In this document: one piece after another, positions 8,140-15,569 of the stretch | Layout of the letters: each line of letters starts with the position of its first letter | How positions within the stretch are numbered: position 1 is the first letter of the stretch | DNA from: Oxalobacter sp. | GTDB taxonomy: Bacteria; Pseudomonadota; Gammaproteobacteria; Burkholderiales; Burkholderiaceae_D | Direction of reading: 5' to 3' | NCBI GenBank assembly: GCA_012512465.1 | Contig: JAAZED010000349.1 | Span: 1 to 28,359, forward strand | Length of the DNA stretch: 28,359 nucleotides | Notes under the pieces: model-generated | Told to the model about the DNA's origin: nothing | Databases searched by the model: none | Seen by the model: the letters and a program-made list of their open reading frames with translations, nothing else | Made by a program: the position numbers and the translations under genes

Positions 8140-10059
8140 ATGGTTTTTCCTGAGCAGTTTGATGTAATTGTTGTTGGTGGTGGGCATGCTGGTACAGAAG
8201 CAGCACTGGTTGCGGCTCGTATGGGTAAACAAACCCTGTTGGTTACGCATAGTTTTGAAACGTTGGGTCAGTTATCCTGTAATCCCTCTATTGGGGGTAT
8301 TGGAAAAGGGCACTTGGTGCGAGAAGTAGATGCAATGGGTGGTGTTATGGCACTGGCTTCTGATGAAGCTGGGATTCAGTTCAGGATTTTGAATTCTTCC
8401 AAGGGGCCAGCTGTCAGGGCAACGCGTGCACAAATTGATCGGAATCTTTATCGCCAATCAATCCGTTATCGGTTGGAAAATCAAAAAAATCTGTTTTTAT
8501 TCCAACAGCAGGTGGATGATCTTATTGTCGAGGGAGATCGGGTTGTTGGGGTGGCGACGGAAGGCAGTGTACGTTTTAAGGGGAAGGTGGTTATTTTAAC
8601 GGTGGGCACCTTTCTGGATGGAATGATATTTATTGGATTACATTCACACCCAGGTGGCAGAGCAGGTGATGCACCTGCTGTTGCGCTGGCACACCGTTTA
8701 CGGGATATGGCCTTGCCTCAGGGTAGATTAAAAACCGGAACGCCACCGCGTATTGATGGAAAAACGATTAATTTTGATGTGATGGATCGACAGGATGGTG
8801 ATCTTGATCCTATTCCTGTATTTTCTTTTAGGGGTAATTCGGATATGCATCCTGCTCAGATGCCCTGCTGGATTACTCATACAAACACGGAAACACATGA
8901 TATTATCCGGGCTGGTCTGGATAGAAGTCCAATGTTTACCGGCATGATAGAGGGAATTGGTCCGCGGTATTGTCCTTCCATTGAAGATAAAATCCATCGG
9001 TTTTCTGATAGAAATTCCCATCAGATTTTTTTGGAGCCGGAAGGCTTACATACGCATGAATATTATCCCAATGGGATTTCAACCAGTTTGCCTTTTGATA
9101 TGCAGATAGATCTTGTGCGTACCATGAAAGGGATGGAAAACGCGCATATCCTCAGACCAGGGTATGCTATTGAATATGATTATTTTGATCCGCGCAGTCT
9201 GAAGGCTTCTTTGGAAACAAAACAAATCAAGGGACTTTATTTTGCCGGCCAGATTAATGGCACAACGGGTTACGAGGAAGCTGCCGCCCAGGGATTGCTG
9301 GCGGGAATTAATGCCTGTCGTTTTATTGATGATCTTGAGGCATGGGTGCCAAAACGAAATGAAGCCTATATGGGTGTCATGGTGGATGACTTGGTGACGC
9401 AAGGAGTGCAGGAACCTTATCGTATGTTTACCAGCAGGGCTGAATATCGTTTGAGCCTGCGGGAAGATAATGCGGATATTCGCCTGACAGAAACAGCGTA
9501 CCGGATGGGTTGCATCAGCCAGGAACACTGGGAAATGTTTGAAAAGAAAAGGGAAAAAATAGCCCGGGAAATAGAACGGATGAAATCAACCTGGGTACAT
9601 CCTCATATGATCGATCAGCATGAGGCATCACGGGTTATCGGCAAGACAATTGAAAGAGAATATACCTTGGCGGATCTATTGCGGCGTCCGGATGTCAATT
9701 ATGAAAATTTGATGAGCCTGACTTCCAGGGAAGGGAAAAACTGGGCACCGGATGATGATCTTGAAAAAGCGGTAAGAGAACAGATTGAAATCCAGATAAA
9801 GTATGCGGGTTATATAGAAAGACAGCTGAAGGAAGTTCGCCGGCAGCAGTATTATGAAAATCTTCGGTTCCCGGATGATATGCAATATGCAGAGGTTTCT
9901 GCGCTTTCCATGGAGGTACGGCAAAAACTGGATGTGCAGCGTCCTGAAACACTGGGGCAGGCTTCCCGCATTTCGGGCGTGACGCCGGCAGCAATTTCTT
10001 TGCTGTTGGTATATCTGAAAAAACGCGGGTTGGTTGATTTTGCGGAGGCGGAAGCATGA
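8140..10059 (+). CDS. mnmG: tRNA uridine 5-carboxymethylaminomethyl modification enzyme MnmG
   Basis: 639 residues, a normal length. With MnmE it adds the carboxymethylaminomethyl group at wobble uridine 34 of several tRNAs, using FAD. GGGHAG at residues 13-18 binds [22 protein letters not shown] and the signature [11 protein letters not shown] are diagnostic. The C-terminus [20 protein letters not shown] is the MnmE-interacting end. There is no Shine-Dalgarno sequence before the ATG; parS occupies that place. The first half is clearly more T-rich and G-over-C skewed than genes farther along, fitting proximity to the origin on the leading strand. It overlaps rsmG by ATGA. mnmE is not in the window. 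Confidence 0.98.
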   Translation: MVFPEQFDVIVVGGGHAGTEAALVAARMGKQTLLVTHSFETLGQLSCNPSIGGIGKGHLVREVDAMGGVMALASDEAGIQFRILNSSKGPAVRATRAQIDRNLYRQSIRYRLENQKNLFLFQQQVDDLIVEGDRVVGVATEGSVRFKGKVVILTVGTFLDGMIFIGLHSHPGGRAGDAPAVALAHRLRDMALPQGRLKTGTPPRIDGKTINFDVMDRQDGDLDPIPVFSFRGNSDMHPAQMPCWITHTNTETHDIIRAGLDRSPMFTGMIEGIGPRYCPSIEDKIHRFSDRNSHQIFLEPEGLHTHEYYPNGISTSLPFDMQIDLVRTMKGMENAHILRPGYAIEYDYFDPRSLKASLETKQIKGLYFAGQINGTTGYEEAAAQGLLAGINACRFIDDLEAWVPKRNEAYMGVMVDDLVTQGVQEPYRMFTSRAEYRLSLREDNADIRLTETAYRMGCISQEHWEMFEKKREKIAREIERMKSTWVHPHMIDQHEASRVIGKTIEREYTLADLLRRPDVNYENLMSLTSREGKNWAPDDDLEKAVREQIEIQIKYAGYIERQLKEVRRQQYYENLRFPDDMQYAEVSALSMEVRQKLDVQRPETLGQASRISGVTPAAISLLLVYLKKRGLVDFAEAEA

Positions 10060-10736
10060 GTATGGCGAAAGCGTTGACTGCAGGAACGCCGTTTTACCGT
10101 TCTGATCAGCTGGAGGAAATGCTGGTAGAAGGGAGCCGGGAAATCGGGATTGACCTGGATGAGTCCATGATCAGTCAATTGCTGGCATACCTCACCCTGC
10201 TTTCGCGATGGAATACAGTGTACAACCTGACTGCGATCCGTTCTCCGGAGGCCATGATTACACATCATCTTCTGGATTCCCTGGCGGTTGTACCGGCCTT
10301 GAAAGAAGGCAGGCATATTCTCGATGTGGGGGCTGGTGCCGGGTTGCCGGGTATCGTACTGGCTATTCTTTATCCGGAAACCGCCATTTCGCTGATTGAT
10401 GCCGTGCAGAAGAAAACGGCGTTCCTGTCCCAGGTGAAGGCGGAGCTGCGCCTCAAAAACGTGACCGTACATACCGGCCGTGTTGAGAAACTGCGGATAC
10501 CCGAAAAATTTGATGTGATCATTTCGCGCGCATTTTCTGACTTATCCCAGTTTGTGGAATTATCCGGGCACCTTCTGGCGGATGCCGGGAAGTTTTATGC
10601 CATGAAGGGGACATTGCCTGAAAAGGAAATGGCGGCGCTTCCTGCTGGATTGAAAGTACAGGCTGTTGTACCATTGAAAGTTCCATTCCTTGATGCAGAG
10701 CGGCACCTGATTGTCATGGAAGAAGAGCCTGCCTGA
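10056..10736 (+). CDS. rsmG: 16S rRNA (guanine527-N7)-methyltransferase RsmG
   Basis: 226 residues. It methylates N7 of G527 in 16S rRNA with S-adenosylmethionine; loss in other bacteria gives low-level streptomycin resistance. The binding loop [11 protein letters not shown] is at about residues 89-99, followed by [20 protein letters not shown] and the family block [16 protein letters not shown]. The start overlaps the mnmG stop (ATGA), so translation is coupled. MSMAKA has a second Met two codons in, which cannot be excluded as start. A 74-base gap separates it from parA, in line with the conserved mnmG-rsmG-parA-parB order of many bacteria. Confidence 0.96.
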   Translation: MSMAKALTAGTPFYRSDQLEEMLVEGSREIGIDLDESMISQLLAYLTLLSRWNTVYNLTAIRSPEAMITHHLLDSLAVVPALKEGRHILDVGAGAGLPGIVLAILYPETAISLIDAVQKKTAFLSQVKAELRLKNVTVHTGRVEKLRIPEKFDVIISRAFSDLSQFVELSGHLLADAGKFYAMKGTLPEKEMAALPAGLKVQAVVPLKVPFLDAERHLIVMEEEPA

Positions 10737-10810
10737 CTGATTTTCGACTGTTCCCGCGACATGCAGGGACACTGTTTTGAACCCGTTATTACTCGCTGGA
10801 CGACAAACCC

Positions 10811-11581
10811 ATGGCTCGAATTTTCTGTATAGCGAATCAAAAAGGTGGTGTTGGCAAAACCACGACAACCGTGAATCTCGCCGCCGGACTTGCCCGTCTT
10901 GAGCAGCGTGTCCTTTTAATTGATCTGGATCCTCAGGGAAATGCCACGATGGGTTCCGGTATCCAGAAGGCGGATCTGGATAATTCGGTTTACCAGGTTT
11001 TATTGGGGTTGTCAGATGTATCCGGCGCAAGGCAGCTCTCAGAGAGCGGGGGGTTTGACGTATTGCCTTCAAACCGGGATCTGGCTGGTGCAGAGGTGGA
11101 ACTGGTCGACATGGACCAGAGGGAACACCGGCTGAAAGAAGCGCTGCAACAGGTCAATGATCAGTATGATTTTATCCTGATTGACTGCCCGCCAGCGCTT
11201 TCCATGCTGACGATTAACGGCCTGTGCGCGGCAGACGGGGTCATCATTCCCATGCAGTGTGAATATTATGCACTGGAAGGATTGTCTGACCTGGTCAATA
11301 CCATCAAGCATGTGCACGCCAATCTCAACCGGGACCTGCAGATTATCGGGTTGTTGCGGGTCATGTTTGACAAGCGGGCAACCCTCTCACAGCATGTGTC
11401 CGCCCAACTGGAGCACCATTTTGGCGACAAGGTATTCAAAACAGTTATTCCACGCAATGTCCGGCTGGCCGAGGCGCCTTCATATGGCATGCCCGGTATT
11501 GCGTTTGACCCTTCCTCAAGGGGAGCCCAGGCGTATATTGATTTCGGCAATGAGATGCTGACCTGGCTGGATCGCCGATAA
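10811..11581 (+). CDS. parA: Chromosome partitioning ATPase ParA (Soj)
   Basis: 256 residues. A deviant Walker A ATPase that binds the nucleoid as an ATP dimer and is released by ParB, driving segregation of parS-bearing origin regions. The motif KGGVGKTTTT begins at residue 11 (signature lysine K11, P-loop lysine K16). LLIDLDPQGNATMG follows, then the Walker B-like FILIDCPPALSMLT. The short N-terminus without an extra DNA-binding domain marks a chromosomal rather than P1-type plasmid ParA. The Shine-Dalgarno sequence is weak. It is followed by parB 43 bases downstream. Confidence 0.97.
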   Translation: MARIFCIANQKGGVGKTTTTVNLAAGLARLEQRVLLIDLDPQGNATMGSGIQKADLDNSVYQVLLGLSDVSGARQLSESGGFDVLPSNRDLAGAEVELVDMDQREHRLKEALQQVNDQYDFILIDCPPALSMLTINGLCAADGVIIPMQCEYYALEGLSDLVNTIKHVHANLNRDLQIIGLLRVMFDKRATLSQHVSAQLEHHFGDKVFKTVIPRNVRLAEAPSYGMPGIAFDPSSRGAQAYIDFGNEMLTWLDRR

Positions 11582-11624
11582 TCATCGGGCACAAAATAAT
11601 ACGGTTTTTCAGGATAAAGACAAG

Positions 11625-12503
11625 ATGACGAAAAAGAAAAAAGGGTTGGGAAGAGGACTGGAGGTATTGCTTGGATCGGTCCCTGATTTTTCTCCGGACA
11701 AGGGTGACCTTTCGAGCGTGCCGGTTGCCATGCTGCAGGCAGGCAAATACCAGCCGCGTTCGCGTATGGATGAAGGGGCATTGAATGAGCTGGCCCAGTC
11801 CATTCGGGAGCAGGGCGTCATGCAGCCGATTCTGGTCAGGCGGGTCGGCCAGAAAGAGGGTGCTGACCGTTATGAGATTATTGCCGGTGAAAGGCGTTAT
11901 CGGGCGGCACAACTGGCAGGACTGGATCATATCCCGGCGCTGGTCAAGGATGTGGATGACCAGACGGCTGCCGCCATGGCGCTCATTGAAAACATGCAGC
12001 GCGAGGATCTCAATCCGCTGGAAGAGGCACAGGGTATTCACCGCCTGATAACGGATTTCGGGTTTACACATGAACAGGCGGCCAATGCGGTTGGCCGTTC
12101 CCGCAGTGCCGTATCAAATCTGCTGCGTTTGATGAATCTGGCCAGGCCGGTTCAAACCATGCTGATGGCCGGTGATATCGATATGGGGCATGCAAGGGCG
12201 CTGCTGGCTGCAGATGGTGCTGCCCAGATTACTCTGGCTACCCAGGTTGTTGCGAAAAGGCTGTCTGTCAGGGAAACAGAAAAACTGGTTGCACGCGAAT
12301 TATCGGACAAATCAGCCATCGACAGGAAAAAGGAAAAGGTAAAATCCGCCGATATCACGCGGCTCGAAGAAGAACTGTCGGACATGCTGGCCACCAGGGT
12401 GTCTTTTCGGGTCAATGCCAAAGGACGCGGCCAGATGCTGATTGATTTTGCTGATCTGGATGTACTGGATGGTGTGATACAGCGATTGCGCCCGTCGGCA
12501 TGA
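11625..12503 (+). CDS. parB: Chromosome partitioning protein ParB (Spo0J)
   Basis: 292 residues. It binds parS and slides along DNA as a CTP-dependent clamp. The basic KKKKGLGRGLEVLLG N-terminus is the ParA-stimulating segment, common in chromosomal ParBs. GERRYRA (88-94) is the CTP-binding motif, and NPLEEAQGIHRLI follows. The helix-turn-helix EQAANAVGRSRSAVSNLLRL is at about residues 150-169. The C-terminal dimerisation region follows a charged linker. Its predicted target, an exact parS, lies 3.5 kb upstream at the head of the same operon. It converges with hpt with only 12 bases between stop codons. Confidence 0.97.
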   Translation: MTKKKKGLGRGLEVLLGSVPDFSPDKGDLSSVPVAMLQAGKYQPRSRMDEGALNELAQSIREQGVMQPILVRRVGQKEGADRYEIIAGERRYRAAQLAGLDHIPALVKDVDDQTAAAMALIENMQREDLNPLEEAQGIHRLITDFGFTHEQAANAVGRSRSAVSNLLRLMNLARPVQTMLMAGDIDMGHARALLAADGAAQITLATQVVAKRLSVRETEKLVARELSDKSAIDRKKEKVKSADITRLEEELSDMLATRVSFRVNAKGRGQMLIDFADLDVLDGVIQRLRPSA

Positions 12504-12515
12504 CAGGTTGCTGGA

Positions 12516-13091
12516 TCAGATGGCAAGCGGGTCGACAGTAAGCGCCCGGATGTCCGGCAGGTTGCGCCAGTAACCCTCAATATCCATTCCAAATCCGATG
12601 ACAAACCGGTTGGGCAGTGTCATGCCGACATGATCCGGGGTTACCGGCTTTTTCGCGTTAAGTTGTTTATCGCCAAAAACCGCCAGGATCACCTTGGCAG
12701 CTCCCATTTCCAGCAGGCGTTTCTGGACATGCGCCAGTGTTTCGCCTTCATCCAGAATATCATCCAGAACAACGATGATGCGGTTCATGACATTCTGGCG
12801 GGGAATGACTTTCCATATCACCTCGCTGCCATGCTCTTCACTGCCATAACGGGAAACATGAATAAAGTCGAATTCCAGGGGAAAGTTCAGCTTGGGGAGC
12901 AATTGTCCCGAAAAAATAACGGCACCACCCATGACGCTAAGAAACAAGGGAAATGAATCTGTTTCAACATGATTGAAACGTTCATTGAGCTCGGTGGCGA
13001 CCTTGTTGACCGCAGCCTGTACTTCTTCAGGGGAGCAAACCTGTTCGGTTTTTTGCAGGATTTTTTTGGCGCGTTCGTTATGAGAATCCAT
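12516..13091 (-). CDS. hpt: Hypoxanthine-guanine phosphoribosyltransferase
   Basis: 191 residues. It salvages hypoxanthine and guanine to IMP and GMP using phosphoribosyl diphosphate. VVLDDILDEGET at residues 107-118 is the PRPP-binding motif. SVMGGAVIFSGQLLPKL holds the PPi-loop region, and the C-terminal NRFVIGFGMDIEGYWRNLPD is the purine-binding part typical of the betaproteobacterial version. The gene sits between convergent parB and divergent aminopeptidase P, so it is probably transcribed alone. Exact base preference (hypoxanthine, guanine, or xanthine) cannot be read from sequence. Confidence 0.92.
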   Translation of the reverse strand: MDSHNERAKKILQKTEQVCSPEEVQAAVNKVATELNERFNHVETDSFPLFLSVMGGAVIFSGQLLPKLNFPLEFDFIHVSRYGSEEHGSEVIWKVIPRQNVMNRIIVVLDDILDEGETLAHVQKRLLEMGAAKVILAVFGDKQLNAKKPVTPDHVGMTLPNRFVIGFGMDIEGYWRNLPDIRALTVDPLAI

Positions 13092-13293
13092 TGCTTTTGC
13101 TCATGAAAATTGATAAACGCTGATCAGAAGAGGATAAAAGCGCCGCTTCCCGGCATTTCCTGCCATATCAGTTATAGAATTATGCAGGATTTACAATTTA
13201 AAACAAGCTTAAATACCCAACACCTGTTATGGGGACAAAGACTGTTATCCAGGTAGCGTCTGGAAGGAAAAACCACAGGGAGGTATAAAGAGA

Positions 13294-15129
13294 ATGGAAG
13301 TCAATCCGGTATCAACGGCCATGATAGCCAGTCGAATCAGCCGGTTACGCCAGGCCATGAAAAAAGCGGGTATCGCGGCTTATATCGTGCTTTCTTCTGA
13401 TCCGCACCTGTCCGAATATCTGCCGTTACACTGGCAGAGTCGGCAGTGGTTGTCGGGTTTTGATGGTTCTGCAGGCTCTCTGGTTGTAACGGACGACTTT
13501 GCGGGATTATGGACAGACAGCCGGTACTGGGTTCAGGCCGAAAAGCAGCTCTCGGGGACGGGTATTGTCCTGATGAGGATGCCGGGCAGCAATCCTCTGG
13601 CCTACGCTGAGTGGCTGTCCGCTCATCTGGATGATGGCATGACGGTTGCTCTGGACGGGCGTCTTGTCAGTCTTGCCACCGCAAGGCAACTGAAGGAAAA
13701 GCTGCTTTCATCAACGTTGCAGCTCAGGATGGACTGTGATCTGATTGATGGCCTCTGGCAGGAACGCCCTGTTTTGCCTTCGTTTCCGGTATATGAGCAT
13801 ATGGCCGGTATGGTTGCGTTGAGCCGTGTGGAGAAGCTGCAGCTTTTGCGCGACAGTCTTTCTGCGGCAGGGGCGACGTCGCATGTTATTTCGACATTGG
13901 ATGATATTGCCTGGCTTTTGAATCTGCGCGGCGCTGATATCGCATTCAATCCGCTTTTTATTTCCCATCTGCTGGTCGGTACGGATCAGGCGACACTCTT
14001 TATTGACAGGTTGAAAGTCCCTCTAAAATTGCAGCAGCAGATGGCTTCAGACGGGATTGTCATACAGCCGTATGACAGTGCGGTGGCGGCACTCGCTGCC
14101 TTACCGGCAGAAACCGTATTACTGGTTGATCCCCGTCGGATAACCATCGGCATGTTTTCCGCCATTAACAGCAACATACGGATAGTGGAATCCATCAATC
14201 CCTCGGTATTGCTGAAATCACGCAAGGCGCAAAGCGAAGTGGCACATATCCGACAGACCATGGAGCAGGATGGTGCCGCCCTGTGTGAATTTTTTGTCTG
14301 GTTTGAAGATGCCATGGAGAAGGGAGAAACGATAACAGAACTGACCGTTGCTGAAAAAATCGAGGCATACAGGAAAGCGCGTCCCGGTTTTGTCAGCCTG
14401 AGTTTTGATACGATTGCGGGTTTCAATGAGAATGGCGCATTGCCGCATTATCGTGCGACACCGGATGACTTTGCCGTAATTGACCGCCCGGGCCTGCTGC
14501 TGATTGATTCCGGGGGACAGTATCCAGGCGGCACAACCGATATCACGCGCGTTGTGCCGGTTGGAAAGCCGTCACCCGAACAGAAACAGGACTATACCCT
14601 CGTGCTCAAGGGACTGATTGCCCTGTCATCCATCCGCTTTCCACGTGCTATCCGCGCCGCCATGCTGGATGCGGTTGCCCGGGCACCGTTGTGGCAGCAT
14701 GGGCTGGATTATGGTCATGGCACCGGGCACGGCATCGGTTATTTCCTGAATGTGCATGAGGGACCGCAATCCATTTCCTATCATGCCATGCCGGATGTCC
14801 ATACCGCCATGGAGGAGGGGATGATCACCTCCATTGAGCCGGGTGTTTATCGTCCCGGACAGTGGGGCATCCGCCTGGAAAATCTGGTTGTCAATCGCAA
14901 GGCAGAGACAACGGCATTCGGGGAATATCTGAACTTTGAAACCCTGACCTTATGCCCCTTTGATGCGAGATGTATTGAGGTATCCCTGTTGACTCATGCC
15001 GAGATTGCCTGGCTCAACCGCTATCACATTGACGTTCGGCAGCGATTGTTGCCGTTGTTGTCCGATGCGGCAAAAGCGTGGTTGTTATCCCGAACCCAGC
15101 CGCTGGCAGCACAGGGGCTGGCGGGATAA
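13294..15129 (+). CDS. Xaa-Pro aminopeptidase (aminopeptidase P), long M24B form
   Basis: 611 residues. A cytoplasmic metallopeptidase (no signal peptide) that removes N-terminal residues preceding proline. The length fits the three-domain long form resembling eukaryotic APP1 rather than the roughly 440-residue E. coli PepP: two creatinase-like N-terminal domains, then the pita-bread catalytic domain. All five metal ligands are visible: D405 (LLIDSGG), D416 (GTTDITR), H479 (GTGHGIG), E515 (SIEPG) and E529 (RLENL). The histidine in LNVHEGP is the expected proton shuttle. The ATG at 13294 is preceded by GGGAGG, ten bases away. The 200-base gap upstream shows TTGATA-N17-GATAAA near 13109 as a poor promoter candidate and nothing else. 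Confidence 0.93.
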   Translation: MEVNPVSTAMIASRISRLRQAMKKAGIAAYIVLSSDPHLSEYLPLHWQSRQWLSGFDGSAGSLVVTDDFAGLWTDSRYWVQAEKQLSGTGIVLMRMPGSNPLAYAEWLSAHLDDGMTVALDGRLVSLATARQLKEKLLSSTLQLRMDCDLIDGLWQERPVLPSFPVYEHMAGMVALSRVEKLQLLRDSLSAAGATSHVISTLDDIAWLLNLRGADIAFNPLFISHLLVGTDQATLFIDRLKVPLKLQQQMASDGIVIQPYDSAVAALAALPAETVLLVDPRRITIGMFSAINSNIRIVESINPSVLLKSRKAQSEVAHIRQTMEQDGAALCEFFVWFEDAMEKGETITELTVAEKIEAYRKARPGFVSLSFDTIAGFNENGALPHYRATPDDFAVIDRPGLLLIDSGGQYPGGTTDITRVVPVGKPSPEQKQDYTLVLKGLIALSSIRFPRAIRAAMLDAVARAPLWQHGLDYGHGTGHGIGYFLNVHEGPQSISYHAMPDVHTAMEEGMITSIEPGVYRPGQWGIRLENLVVNRKAETTAFGEYLNFETLTLCPFDARCIEVSLLTHAEIAWLNRYHIDVRQRLLPLLSDAAKAWLLSRTQPLAAQGLAG

Positions 15130-15130
15130 A

Positions 15131-15163
15131 AAAGCGGCTTTCCTTTTCATGGAAAGCCGCTTT
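15131..15163. terminator. Terminator shared by the aminopeptidase and small protein genes
   Basis: A perfect 13-bp stem, AAAGCGGCTTTCC paired with GGAAAGCCGCTTT, with a seven-base loop. The T tract is longer on the - strand, so it should act best on the leftward small gene, whose stop codon is at 15181-15183. Confidence 0.88.
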
Positions 15164-15180
15164 GCTTGGGAAAACCCTTC

Positions 15181-15432
15181 TCAGATATGACCATCCACAC
15201 CGGGAATGCTGGCAGAGGTGGAAATGGCATAGCCTTTGGTTTGTATCTGTTTTGCCGGCTGGATAATGGAATATTCATCCAGTGATTCCAGATCGATATT
15301 CAGGTCGACGCCTCTGGCATCCATTTCCCAGTCGATATTGGCCGCTTCTGCCGGGATAAGCCGGCCTTCCGGCACGATCAGGTAGGAAAAATTATTCTCC
15401 CGCTCTTCCCGGCGAAAAATATCTACTCTCAT
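15181..15432 (-). CDS. Small conserved protein of unknown function (DUF6139-like)
   Basis: 83 residues from the chosen start, acidic, no membrane segment or signal peptide. It begins MRVDIFRREERENNFSYLIV and continues with PEGRLIPAEAANIDWEMDAR. From memory this resembles a small family seen in Burkholderiales, probably the one named DUF6139; I am not certain of the number. The ATG at 15432 is preceded by AGGAG seven bases upstream, whereas the longer frame from 15474 has no ribosome site. It has its own terminator and its own gap, which supports a real gene. The function is unknown and the neighbours give no clear hint. Confidence 0.8.
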   Translation of the reverse strand: MRVDIFRREERENNFSYLIVPEGRLIPAEAANIDWEMDARGVDLNIDLESLDEYSIIQPAKQIQTKGYAISTSASIPGVDGHI

Positions 15433-15513
15433 GTACGTTCTCCTGGTATGTTTTGAAACAAATGAATTCAGCATCTTGAACAGGCGGCCTGTGAGCGGTA
15501 TCCATCTTTTTTA

Positions 15514-15543
15514 TTTATACGACAGATAAGAAAAGAATACAAT
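15514..15543 (+). promoter_or_regulatory. Possible promoter of mgtA
   Basis: TTTATA (15514-15519), 18-base spacer, TACAAT (15538-15543). If used, transcription starts near 15550 and leaves only a short leader, so no room for a long Mg2+-sensing leader of the enteric type. No PhoP box is recognised. Confidence 0.4.
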
Positions 15544-15569
15544 GCACCCAGATATCTGAAATCAGGTTA

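Noticed and set aside
12961..12979. Inverted repeat GTTTCAA/TTGAAAC inside hpt
   Set aside because: It resembles half parS sites, but the spacing is wrong and it encodes normal HPRT residues; chance is the simplest explanation.
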